Origin: Candidatus Sodalis pierantonius str. SOPE
GTDB taxonomy: Bacteria; Pseudomonadota; Gammaproteobacteria; Enterobacterales; Enterobacteriaceae
Length of the DNA stretch: 64,000 nucleotides
Reading direction: 5' to 3'
NCBI RefSeq assembly: GCF_000517405.1
Contig: NZ_CP006568.1
Coordinates: 1,364,001-1,428,000, forward strand
Shown: positions 8,921 through 18,179 of the stretch, piece by piece
Position numbering within the stretch: position 1 is the first letter of the stretch
Layout of the letters: each line of letters opens with the position of its first letter
Position numbers and translations under genes: made by a program
Notes under the pieces: generated by a model
Database searches by the model: none
What the model saw: only the letters and a program-made list of their open reading frames with translations
What the model was told of the DNA's origin: nothing

Positions 8921-9579
8921 AAATTTACCTTTTTTAAATTAACTAATCTATGAAGGATAGGAAATACTTGCAAAGCAGGGTGGCCGATATATTGACGTAG
9001 ACCCAATAAATCCTTGCCGCCAATAGTTTCTTCAGACGATTTTATTTATTACTAATTCGTCTCTTATTTGGTTTTTTTATTCAGTGAGTCCAAGGAGTTT
9101 AATGATTCTAGAGGGGTATTCTATAAAATTTCGATACCGTGATAACTTGGCCTTTGCATTTCAATACACGTTGCAGCCCTTGTATAAATGATGGCCTATA
9201 CTCGCGCACGCGTGGAATCTATCGATGAACTCACTATGATGAAGGTGTTTGATTCCGAAAACTGTCCACGAGATTAAACTACCGCATTGCAAAAGGAATG
9301 AAGGGTGGATTATTACGAATTCATCTCCCAGTCGCAGGCTGTAAACGGGTGAGGGATGAAATCTCTTGGCGCCGCAGGTGAGCGAATTGCGTTTTAGTCA
9401 CGCAGAAACGACTTGATGATCGTTGGCGCAGAGACAATGTGGTAGAACCGGTGCTTTTGCCCGCGTTTTGACGATAGCAGCCGGGTCTGATACGCGGGTC
9501 AGCAACCCGCTGCTGATGACGTTCGCCACCGCCTTTGGCAATAATTAGCGTCGTTTTCGCCCTGACCAAACTTAGCCGG
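8921..9579. other. AT-rich intergenic, no gene seen
   Basis: About 660 bases between the unknown split gene and the monooxygenase pseudogene. It must hold the promoter of the unknown gene (AT-rich tracts just above 8920), but no convincing gene. An open frame at 9321-9644 overlaps the monooxygenase 3' end and has no recognisable similarity. Confidence 0.5.
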
Positions 9580-10677
9580 TTACGATAACGCCTCCTCAGC
9601 TGCCGCCACGCGCGCGCGCAATAATGGGATAAGTTGCTCCCCATAGCGGCGCGCGTCTTCGGCGATATCCCAGCCGCGCAGATACCAGGCGGAAACCCCC
9701 AACTGGCGGTAGCGTAAAAACGCTTCCGCGACTTGCTCCGCCGTACCGACCAGGGCGGTGGTAGATCCGCCCACTTTCAGTACGCGGGCATATTTCATCC
9801 ATAATCGTTCGTCATAGATATCGCGCCAGGCAGCAAGTTCGTTAAGCTGTCGTGCGCTGGCGGATTGCTGCATATCCAATTTGAAATCGGCAGGCTGGTC
9901 CGCTTTCGTTCCCAACTGCTTCAGCGCCTGCTGATAAAGGTGTTCCGCTTTCTCCCACGCCAGTTTTTCACTGTCTTCCACAATCGCGCGCTGCGAAATG
10001 GAAAATTGCAGCTGGCGACCCTGAGCGGCGGCACGTTGCTGCAATGCGGCAATTTTTTGCGCCGTCTCCGCCAGCGGTTCGCCCCACAGCATATGCAGAT
10101 CCGCATAACGAGCCGATAAATCCAGCGCCTCCTCCGACGTGCCGGCAAAGGATAAACCGATGCTGCCGTGCGCCAGCGGTTGCGCCAGCGACCAGACCTC
10201 GCGCAGTTGAAAATAGTCGCCCTGGTAATCGAAGGGCGCCGCCGCGCGCCAGGTCTGGCGCAAGATGTCCAGATATTCGGCGCAGCGATCGTAGCGTCTG
10301 GCATAATCGATTTGATCGCCGTCCCGTCGCTGGTCTTTTTCGCTACCGCCCGTTACCACATGTAGCGTCACGCGGCCGCGCCCCGCTAGCCGCTCAAGCG
10401 TGATGGCCTGGCGGGCGACATAAGTGGGTAGTGCGGTACCGGGTCTTTCGGCGATACAGACGCCTAGCCGTTCCGTTTGCGCGGCAATATGGGCGGCCAA
10501 CAGCCAGGCGTTTGGCCGCCAGGCGTCGTGGCCTATCAGAACGCTGTCAAAGCCCGCCCGCTCGTGAATGCGGGCTCATTCGCTTATCCACGGCAGATCG
10601 ATCTCGGCGGCGCGGCGTGCTTCCGGTTGTTCACTGAAGGCGTTGTGGGGGACATGACCAATAATGTTAAACGCCAT
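9580..10677 (-). pseudogene. Flavin-dependent (luciferase-like) monooxygenase, SsuD-type, premature stop
   Basis: The frame starting at 10677 (MAFNIIGHVPHNAFSEQ) is stopped by TGA at 10576-10578 (codon 34) and then continues in frame to 9580, with family segments GFDSVLIGHDAWRPNAW, RVTLHVVTGGSEKDQRRDGD and DYQGDYF. It belongs to the LLM class that cleaves alkanesulfonates or similar substrates with FMNH2. About 365 codons are otherwise undamaged; an internal start might give a truncated protein lacking the first beta-strand of the TIM barrel. It follows an OsmC-like gene and a substrate-binding protein on the same strand, pointing to organosulfur scavenging. Confidence 0.85.
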
Positions 10678-10682
10678 AGCGA

Positions 10683-11216
10683 TCAGCCTTCAGCCTGGAT
10701 GCGCTGCACGGCGCCGGTAATTGTTTGGGGCCGTATGAGAAAATCATAAATCGGACAGGTTTTTTCCACCGCCGCCAGCACGGCGGCCAACTGCTCGTCG
10801 CTGGCGGGGGACGATACCTGTACGGTATAGCGCAAATTTTGCGGCCATACCGGCAAGTGCGCGAACGCTTCCTGAGTGGCGCGATGGTCGATTTCCGCCG
10901 TAACGTTTACCGACAAGGCATCCAGCGGCACCGACTGCAGCGCCGCCTGCGTCAGGTAGACATGGGTGAGGCAACTGCCCAATACGCCGAGCTGCACTTC
11001 CTGCGAGCCGGGACCGAGGCCGTAGCCTGCCAGCTCCGGCGAGCTGTCGAGAATAATTTGATGATCCTTGATACGGATACGGCGCACGCCGCTGCGGCCT
11101 TCAGCCGTCACCTGCGCGGAAATCGTGCTGGGCTGACTGCCGTCTGCGCTGATTTTTTTGCGCCAGGCCAACATTTTTTCGCGTTTAACCTGTAGGTATT
11201 CACGTAAACCGGACAT
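10683..11216 (-). CDS. OsmC/Ohr-family protein
   Basis: 177 residues. The two family cysteines appear in VLGSCLTHVY and VEKTCPIYDF, in the usual spacing. OsmC/Ohr proteins reduce organic hydroperoxides in the cytoplasm; members embedded in sulfonate clusters are common but less well characterised. Its ATG shares one base with the TAA of the upstream binding-protein gene, so translation was probably coupled. It is the only intact member of this three-gene cluster and may be on its way to loss. Confidence 0.85.
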   Translation of the reverse strand: MSGLREYLQVKREKMLAWRKKISADGSQPSTISAQVTAEGRSGVRRIRIKDHQIILDSSPELAGYGLGPGSQEVQLGVLGSCLTHVYLTQAALQSVPLDALSVNVTAEIDHRATQEAFAHLPVWPQNLRYTVQVSSPASDEQLAAVLAAVEKTCPIYDFLIRPQTITGAVQRIQAEG

Positions 11217-12224
11217 TATTTTTTCTCCTGGAGCCGTTGCTGCAAAAAGGCGGCGTAGCGCGCATCAAAGACGGGGCTGACGTCGGTGGCATGGTCAATG
11301 ATCCCGAGCCGATAAAAGTTATCGGCGATAGTTTGTACCGCCTTTTCAAGGCCGGCGTCGATCGGCACGAATTGTCCACCTACGCGGGAAGCGGCCAGAC
11401 GCGCTACGTCACAGGGCTGATATTGGCCTCTTTCGCTTGGCAGCTCCGCCCACCGTTGCGGGTGCGCGCGTAGCCAGGCGGTCGCGCGGTAGCTGCGCAA
11501 ATAAGAAGTCTTGCAACGCTTGGGATTTTCCTTTGTCTGCCAGGGTCTTCTGCGAGGCAAACTGCAAACCGAGGCTAAAGGTGCGCGGTGTGGTAAGAAT
11601 GCGGGCGCCGAAGGTTTTCTCGGCGATGGCCGCGTTCGGATCCCAAATGCCCCAGGCAGCAACTCGACCTTGCGTCAGCGCGGCCAATCCTTCCGCCGGC
11701 GCCAGATAGCTCAACTGCACATCGTCGGCGGACAGGCCGTGATCCTGTAGGATGGACAGCAGGCTGTTGTGGAATCCTGAGCCGCGATAGACGGCGATTT
11801 TTTTCCCTTTCAGCTGCTCGACGGTGGTTATAGGAGAGTCTTTTGCTACCAGAAGCGCGCCAAACAGACCCTTTTCACTGGCCGCCACGACTTTGGCATC
11901 GCGCTGATTATAGGCGAGAAACACGGCGGGGGTGTCGCCGCCCCAAAAGGTGTCGATCGAATCCGCCAGCAAGGCATCCATCGCCGGCGGCGCGGCGTCG
12001 AAATTTACCCATTGCACGGTGTAAGGTAAGTGTTGGTCTTCGCCGGAAGCTTTGAACCACAAATCCTGGCCCAGACGGCTGACGACGCCGACGCGCAATA
12101 CGGTCTGTGACTCTTTGGCCAACGGCGCGGCGGCGGAGGCGGACGTCATGCAAAGCAGACTTATCCATAATGGCCATGTGGCCCGCCAGCAGATTTTAAA
12201 GCGTAAATAAGCCGATAACAACAT
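11216..12224 (-). pseudogene. ABC-type substrate-binding protein (SsuA/TauA-like), frameshifted
   Basis: Starts at 12224 with a hydrophobic signal segment ending ...SLLCMTSASAAA. Family segments include LRVGVVSRLGQDLWFKASG, IDTFWGGDTPAVFLAY, LKGKKIAVYRGSGFHNSLL and GRVAAWGIWDPNAAIAEKTF. After LQDFL a 1-bp insertion in an A-run at 11499-11501 (T-run on the coding strand) shifts the frame; the remainder RSYRATAWLRAHPQRWAEL to the TAA at 11216 is read in the next frame. It would have been the periplasmic binder for sulfonate-type compounds. No permease or ATPase genes lie nearby. Confidence 0.85.
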
Positions 12225-12568
12225 GGAACGCGTCCCCTGTGAAAGCGTTCACTCTAACCAGGCCGCACATTGATAACAAACAACTTTTTTGCGCACGCTT
12301 AGCGAATAATGTGCTTTAACAACGCTCGGATGAAACTGCGGCCTGGCGCTTGTTCACCCCGGCGGCTGTTGCGCCAATGGAGGCAATCGCGACACGCTTA
12401 TCGCGCCGCGGTCAATAACGAGGGATTGCCAGGCGGGAGGGGCCGCAACGTTTATTAAGGCACTCATCTACCCGGTTACGCTATGCGGCGCTGCTTGTGC
12501 GGCAGGGAAGGCGCGCTCTGCCTAAGCAGGCCGCCGCGGTGGCCATTAACTTTATCTTCTGGATCGTT
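12225..12568. other. Intergenic between divergent genes, nothing recognised
   Basis: About 340 bases separating the SsuA-like pseudogene from the small secreted protein. Promoters for both should lie here, but I see no clear operator, RNA or coding sequence. Confidence 0.4.
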
Positions 12569-12949
12569 ATGGAATCACGTATCGGGCCCTTTTGGCCAAT
12601 GATAGTATTAACGCTGGCATTGCCGGCCGGCGCCCAGTCAGCCACTGATTCGCAGGGTGAAATGACCGCCGCAGGAGAGACTCCCGATGCTGTGGCGTCC
12701 GCACCGGCTGACGACGTTGGCGCCACGCAAACGACTCATACCCCCGCCGCGCCGCAAGAATCTGCCGCCGTGCCACAGAAAAATGCCGTTACCGCCGCGG
12801 AGAGCCTTTATTGGCTCAACGTGCAGGGCAAACGCTTTGTCGCGCTCACTATCGCGAAAGACGGCTCGGGACGCATCACTTTGCCCTGCGAGACACAGGC
12901 TTATCCGGTCGCCTATGATGCTGCGCTGTCGGCGCAGCTGAGTCCTTAA
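12569..12949 (+). CDS. Small secreted hypothetical protein, possibly truncated
   Basis: 126 residues from the ATG at 12569. The N-terminus has a signal-peptide shape (a charged start, then MIVLTLALPAGAQS). An Ala/Thr/Pro-rich linker (about 30-70) leads to a short domain SLYWLNVQGKRFVALTIAK. After TAA at 12947-12949 the same frame continues YFLADYLSRN to another TAA at 12980-12982, so the first stop may be a mutated Gln or Lys codon in a protein of about 137 residues. I recognise no family. A longer upstream start (12497) is open but would hide the signal peptide. Confidence 0.5.
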   Translation: MESRIGPFWPMIVLTLALPAGAQSATDSQGEMTAAGETPDAVASAPADDVGATQTTHTPAAPQESAAVPQKNAVTAAESLYWLNVQGKRFVALTIAKDGSGRITLPCETQAYPVAYDAALSAQLSP

Positions 12950-12986
12950 TATTTCCTGGCGGATTACCTGAGCCGCAATTAATCTG

Positions 12987-13084
12987 CATCTGGCATCTGG
13001 CATCTGGCATCTGGCATCTGGCATCTGGCATTAGGCATTAGGCATTAGGCATTAGCGTTAAGCATTAGGCGTTATGCATTAGCC
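12987..13084. repeat. 7-bp tandem repeat array, 14 units
   Basis: Six perfect CATCTGG units (12987-13028), three CATTAGG units (13029-13049), then five degenerate units (CATTAGC, GTTAAGC, ATTAGGC, GTTATGC, ATTAGCC). It begins 4 bases after the second TAA of the small secreted gene. The two unit types suggest successive expansion by slippage. Nothing else in the window resembles it. Confidence 0.95.
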
Positions 13085-13648
13085 ATTGCGCGTCAGGGGG
13101 TTTGACGCGCTAAGGCCAGCCGGAAACGGCGCGGATTTAGACGACGTGGGTCGGTGCGTTTCGTTTTGCCCGGCGCGCCTTGGCGGGGGATCCTCCAATG
13201 GCGGGCGGCGGCCGTGGCGTTTGCGGTCCTCTCGACATGCCGGTTCAACCAGGAAATACCCCTGGGGTAATCAGGTCCGCCAGCCAATCCATAAACATCT
13301 TTACCCGCGGGGGCAGATGGCGACGGTGGGCATAAAGTAGCGTGATATCCATGGGCAGCGGCCGGTAATCGGGCAATATCTCCACCAGTTGACCGGTGGT
13401 GAAAAGGTCAACATAACGGGCGACGGGAACCTGAATAATTCCCAGTCCGCGCAGGCAGGCCGCTTCATAGGCATCGGCATTATTCACCGTGACCCGGACG
13501 GGCATTTGGCGGCTGACACTGCGGCCCTATTGCTGATAGACAAATCCCGCCGATTGCGACCCCAAAACTTGGACATAATCTATCAAGACATGATGATCCA
13601 GGTCGGCAGGGGTGGCGGGTATGCCATGGGCCTGCAAGTAGACCGGAC

Positions 13649-14962
13649 GACCCTGTACACGATTTTGTGTAAATGCCTTTTCTCAGAAGTGACCGTCCAG
13701 GCGGTCACCGAACTCGATAATAAAGCGGCTCATTGCCATGCGCCAGTCCCTCAAAGGCATTGTCCATTTCTGTGAGGCCGCCTGTATCGCCAGCCACACC
13801 GCCTTTTTCACTGCGTCGTCGGTCGGGAACACCTTGCGTTTTTTGATGGCATGCCGGATCACGCTGTTTAACGACTCGATGGCGTTGGTCGTGTAGATCA
13901 CCTTGCGGATGTCCGTTGGGTAGGCAAAGAACGTGGCCAGATTGGCCCAGTTTGCCTGCCAGCTTCGACTTATTTGCGGGTAGCGGATGTCCCAGGCACT
14001 GGAGAACGCTTCCAGCGCCTGCAAGCCGGCTTCTTCCGTAGGGGCCTGATAGATAGCTTTCAGGTCGCGGGTGACGGCCTTGTAGTCCTTCCAGGAGACG
14101 AACCGCAGGCTGTTGCGCACCATATGCACGATACACAGCTGGAGCCGCGCCTCCGGATACACCGAGTTAATAGCGTCAGGGAAACCTTTCAGCCCGTCTA
14201 CGCAGGCGATAAGGATATCGTTCAGGCCGCGGTTTTTCAGCTCTGTCAGCACGTTCAGCCAGAACTTTGCGCCTTCATTTTCGGCCAGCCACATACCTAG
14301 CAACTCTTTCTGGCCTTCGATGTTGATGCCCAGCGCCAGGAACACAGATTTGTTGATGATGCGGCTGTCCTGCCGGACTTTTAGAACGATACAGTCAAGA
14401 TAAACAATGAGATAGATTGCATCCAGAGGCCGGTTTTGCCATTCGACAACCTGCTCCATGACCGCATCGGTGACCTTTGAGACCAGCGCCGGCGAGACAT
14501 CGGCGTCATACAGCTCTTTGAACGCAGCGGCGATCTCGCGGGTGGTCATCCCTTTGGCGTACAACGATAAAATCTGGTTATCCATCCCGGTAATCCGGGT
14601 CTGGTTCTTCTTCACCAGTTGCGGTTCAAAGGAACCGTCACGATCGCGCGGAATACGCAGCGCCAGCGGGCCATCGCCAGTGGTAACGGTTTTTGTGGAA
14701 TAGCCGTTGCGGGCGTTGGTCCCCGGTTTAGGCTGATTTTTATCGTAGCCGAGGTGATGGGTCATTTCGGCATTGAGAGTTGCTTCGACGCTGATTTTTT
14801 CAGCAGCCGATCGAAGTGACTGAGATCTTCAGGGGTTTTGAGATTTTTGGCCAGTTCGTTAGCCAGAGCCTGCAACTGTTTTTCGTCCATAAATTAACCT
14901 GTTTTTGATGTTGGATTGAACATATCAAAATCAGGCAAATACACAAATTTCTAAACAGGCTC
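13649..14962 (-). mobile_element. IS256-family insertion sequence, copy 2 (1314 bp) in lysR
   Basis: Ends GACCCTGTACACGATTTTG (left) and the reverse complement of GAGCCTGTTTAG (right). Flanking 8-mers 13641-13648 (gaccggac) and 14963-14970 (ggccggac) match at 7 of 8. Joining the flanks restores the lysR reading frame, confirming the boundaries. One base shorter than the intact copy because of a deletion in the transposase. Confidence 0.95.
13683..14890 (-). pseudogene. IS256-family transposase, N-terminal frameshift
   Basis: The start codon at 14890 (MDEKQLQALANELAK) is present, but a T is missing from the T-run near 14795-14801 (coding strand A-run, around LLKKISVEA). The main frame is open only from about MTHHLGYDKNQPK (14765) onward. 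The catalytic region is otherwise the same as in the intact copy. A product from an internal start would lack the first 40 or so residues used in DNA binding. Confidence 0.88.
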
Positions 14963-15522
14963 GGCCGGACTGGCGCAATTGACCATGCGCAGTTTTCCCA
15001 GGCGGCGCGCTACCAGGTTGGTGTCGTTTAACTGGCCGATGCGCACCACGCAATCGAAACCCTCGCGCACTACATCCACCCGTCTGTCGGTGCAACTTAT
15101 TTCCACCTGGATAGCCGGATGCGCCTGTAAAAACTCCCCCAGGCGCGGGAAGACTTCCAGTCGGGCAAAGGCAGTGGGCATGTCGACGCGCAGCCTGCCG
15201 GCCAACACCGGTCCCTGCTGGCGGAACAAGCCGTCCAGTTCATCCATCGAGGCCAGTACGTCCCGCGCGCGTTCATACAGGACCAGGCCGTCCTGCGTCG
15301 GCGTCACCCGGCGAATGGTGCGGTGCAGCAATCGGGCGCCCATCACGCTCTCCAGCGTTTGGATGTGCTCGGACATGGTTGATTTAGGCAGATCTAGACT
15401 GTTGCAGATTCCGACGTATCCGATCAGCTGTTCCGGCGACATCCGATCAGTTATTCCGATATTTTCCGATCACCCATTCCAGTGATATTCGATCACGTGT
15501 TCGCTCATCTTCTGACTCGGGT

Positions 15523-16272
15523 TTAGTCTATTTTTCCTGTGCTGGCTACTCCTTGCTCTTTGCGTAGTGATTCGCCTTTAAGTTCCAGTCTATAGCTGGG
15601 GTGTACTAATCGATCGAGTAACGCGTCAGCTGTCGTGGGGTTTTCTATCAGTCCATACCATTTTTTCACCGGCAGTTGACTGATCAGGATGCTGCTGCTT
15701 TTGTCGTAGCGATCTTCCATCACCTCCAACAGCATCGTTGCCTGCATCGGACTTATTGATTCTAGGCCCACGTCGTCCAAGATCAGTAACTCTATTTTTT
15801 CTAACTGCTTAAGCTGTTTTAGATAGGTCCTGTCTACCTGACACTGGTGAAGATGGGCCAGCAACCAACCCACTCGCCAGTAACACACGCTATATTGCTG
15901 CCGGCATGCCTGCTCACCAAGCGCACAACTGAGCCAGGTTTTGCCCGTACCTGTCGGCCCCGTGATGAGTATGCTTTTTTGATATTTCAGATATTGTCCC
16001 CCTAGCAGATCTCGCATCTGTTCCGGTGTCACTCCTCGGCTAGGGATATAGCGGATATCTTCCGGTTTTGCCTGCAAGCGCATTTGCGATTGCCGTCGCA
16101 GACGGCATATGTGGTTGTTTTTTCTATGCAAATTTTTCTCTTCTACCATCAGCGACAACCGCTCCTCGAACCCCAGCTCCCCATAACTCCCCGGGAGTTC
16201 GCGTTGCGTCTCCAACGCCTGGACCATTGCCGACAACTTCAGCTCTCGCAGAGCCATTAACAGTGTATCCAT
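15523..16272 (-). CDS. istB: IstB, AAA+ ATPase of IS21
   Basis: 249 residues. Walker A GPTGTGKTW near residue 105 and Walker B LLILDDVGLE near 170 are intact. IstB works with IstA to select the target and activate strand transfer. It follows istA by 11 bases, the usual IS21 arrangement. Copy 2 has lost this frame, so copy 1 could supply IstB in trans. Confidence 0.95.
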   Translation of the reverse strand: MDTLLMALRELKLSAMVQALETQRELPGSYGELGFEERLSLMVEEKNLHRKNNHICRLRRQSQMRLQAKPEDIRYIPSRGVTPEQMRDLLGGQYLKYQKSILITGPTGTGKTWLSCALGEQACRQQYSVCYWRVGWLLAHLHQCQVDRTYLKQLKQLEKIELLILDDVGLESISPMQATMLLEVMEDRYDKSSSILISQLPVKKWYGLIENPTTADALLDRLVHPSYRLELKGESLRKEQGVASTGKID

Positions 16273-16283
16273 ATTTATTCTCC

Positions 16284-17834
16284 TTAGTGATAACTGTCCG
16301 GACCTCGGAGGTTTTCGTGAACCAGCATTGATACGCCGGCTCCGTCCTGGGTGACCTCACTTTCACGACCGTGTTTCAATACGTTGGCTATGAAAGAGCG
16401 GTTAATGCACCCTTTCTCCAACGCCAGCGCGCAGGCCTTCTCCAATCGCGTCGTCTCATAGCGCCGTTGCAGATTGAGTAGCCCCAGCACGGAGCGGTAA
16501 GCCTGCTCCGGATGGGCTTTGCTCTTTTGGATGGACTCGACCACTTTCAGTGTGCACACACCCACCGACAGCGCCCAATTGCACAGCCTTTCCGGCGTCC
16601 ACTGACTCTGCCCCTTATGGTTAGCCGGCATGTGCGCCGCCTGAGTCGTGTGCCTATAGGCGTTATCGCTGCGAGGGTGCGTAGCCACGCAGACGCCCTT
16701 ATGGTGGATTTGCACCAGCCGTTGGGTGGCGATGACGTCAACGCGCTCGCCAACCAGCGGATGCGGCACCGAGTACCAGTTTTTGCCGTAGTCTATGTGG
16801 TAATCAGGTCCCACTCGGGCAACGAGATACTCACTGTATTCCCATTGTGTGGGCGGTAGAGGCCCAAGAGCCGGTTTGTCCAGCTGCTCGAAGCGTTCAA
16901 GGCGACTTTGTCCGCCGTAATGACGCATCGGGTGCAGATTCAACTCATGATTGAGTTCTCGTATCACCTGGTTGAGTTCGGCCAGCGAGTAGAACCTACG
17001 TTTACGCAACCGGGCCAAAACCCAGCGTTCTACCAGCTGCACAGTTGATTCTGCCTTCGCCTTGTCTTTCGGTTTTCTCGGGCGCGCCGGTAGCACCACT
17101 GTCTCATAGTGATTTGCCAGCGCCTGGTAGCTCTGGTTTATGACCGGCTCATAGCGGTCAGGGGTGCTGACAGCGCTGCGCAGATTATCAGGTATCATCA
17201 GCTCCGGAACCCCACCCATGAAGTGCAGGCAGCGGCTATTGGCGTTGAGCCACGATGCCATGTCCTGGTCTTCGCAGGCTTCGATATACGCATAGCCTGA
17301 CACGCCCATGGCAGCGACGAAGATAGCGACCTGGCGTACGCTACCGGTCGCAGGGTTGACGATAGGTACGGTGGGGCCACAGAAGTCGATGAAGAGCTTT
17401 TCGCCAGCCTTGTGCTCCATGCGCATGGAACGCCGCTGCTTCTTTTTCCAGTCACGGAACAGTGCACAAAACTGTGAGTAACCGAGGGCATCACCGCCCA
17501 CGGCGGACTGATATTCCATCCAGAGCAACTGCTTGGTCATGCCCTTGCGGCTTAACTCGGTATCGATATCAAGCCAGCTGGGTAAGGTATTGATAACTTT
17601 TCCGGATTTGCCGGGATAGAGCAGGCGGTCGAGGTCGACGGGGGACAGTTCCGCCGGCAATGGCCAGACCAGGTTAGCTACCGTGAATCGGCCGAGGATA
17701 TCGTGCACGGTAGTACAGCCTATGCCGAGCGCTGCTGCGATAGTGCGATTCGAGCGACGCTGCTCGAATTTCATACGTAACACATTAATATAGATGCACA
17801 TTTCCGTTCTCGCTTTCTTCTTTTTACGTGCCAT
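16284..17834 (-). CDS. istA: IstA, IS21-family DDE transposase
   Basis: 516 residues from the ATG at 17834 (MARKKKKARTEMCIYINVL). N-terminal HTH region RSNRTIAAALGIGCTTVHDIL; catalytic core with FIDFCGPTVPIV (first Asp), ELMIPDNLRSAVS (second Asp) and the downstream KAKAESTVQ Glu. The open frame extends upstream to 18029 through the IS end into the lysR start, but that 581-residue chimera is accidental and the start at 17834 agrees with copy 2. Confidence 0.93.
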   Translation of the reverse strand: MARKKKKARTEMCIYINVLRMKFEQRRSNRTIAAALGIGCTTVHDILGRFTVANLVWPLPAELSPVDLDRLLYPGKSGKVINTLPSWLDIDTELSRKGMTKQLLWMEYQSAVGGDALGYSQFCALFRDWKKKQRRSMRMEHKAGEKLFIDFCGPTVPIVNPATGSVRQVAIFVAAMGVSGYAYIEACEDQDMASWLNANSRCLHFMGGVPELMIPDNLRSAVSTPDRYEPVINQSYQALANHYETVVLPARPRKPKDKAKAESTVQLVERWVLARLRKRRFYSLAELNQVIRELNHELNLHPMRHYGGQSRLERFEQLDKPALGPLPPTQWEYSEYLVARVGPDYHIDYGKNWYSVPHPLVGERVDVIATQRLVQIHHKGVCVATHPRSDNAYRHTTQAAHMPANHKGQSQWTPERLCNWALSVGVCTLKVVESIQKSKAHPEQAYRSVLGLLNLQRRYETTRLEKACALALEKGCINRSFIANVLKHGRESEVTQDGAGVSMLVHENLRGPDSYH

Positions 17835-18179
17835 GCCCCCGGAAGCTAAAAGTCTCCAGAGTATGGCGGAACAGAAGATGAGCGATCGGACAGAATCGGA
17901 ATCGCTGATCGGGCGACCGGAATCAGTGATCGGATGTGACCGGAACCAGCAACTGTTGCCCGCCTGGGTAAAACTTGCCAGCTCGACAACCCGCACAAAG
18001 CTTTGCAGCAGCGCCAGTTTGTTCATCATCGCTTCCTTGATTGTTAGCTTTTATTGAACAGTATTTCCGGTTTAACGCTCTTTATCCCTTTCGCTCCGGT
18101 CAATATTCTTAGTAATACAGTCGCTGTTCTGCGTCAACCGGCGCAGGGTTATTCGATCGCAAGCCATAGGAGTTTTGCT

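Larger units (their letters stand above)
15403..17951 (-). mobile_element. IS21-family element, copy 1 (2549 bp) in lysR
   Basis: Bounded by TG...CA termini as in IS21 and by a 5-bp target duplication ACTGT at 15398-15402 and 17952-17956. Removing it restores the lysR frame. It carries istA and istB, both intact. The istA-side end holds several CGATCA(C/G)-type terminal repeats, but two repeat units (46 bp) present in copy 2 are missing here. Confidence 0.95.
13245..18029 (-). pseudogene. LysR-family regulator broken by IS256, IS21 and a nonsense codon
   Basis: Three pieces of one gene: the start at 18029 (MMNKLALLQSFVRVVELASF) to the IS21 edge at 17957; the middle from 15402 (LDLPKSTMSEHIQTLESVMG, HTH domain) to 14963; and the end from 13648 to 13245. 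Removing both elements and one copy of each target duplication restores one frame of about 300 codons, typical for LysR. A TAG at about 13529 (after GFVYQQ) remains as an independent nonsense change. Divergent from the short-chain dehydrogenase at 18180, which it probably controlled. Confidence 0.93.

Noticed and set aside
9321..9644. 107-residue open frame
   Set aside because: Overlaps the end of the monooxygenase gene, with Arg-rich shadow-type composition.
12987..13084. CRISPR array
   Set aside because: The repeat unit is 7 bp with no spacers; it is a simple tandem repeat. No CRISPR-like array or cas gene seen in the window.
16284..18029. 581-residue LysR-IstA fusion frame
   Set aside because: The frame is accidental read-through from the lysR start across the IS21 end; copy 2 shows that istA begins at the internal MARKKKK start.
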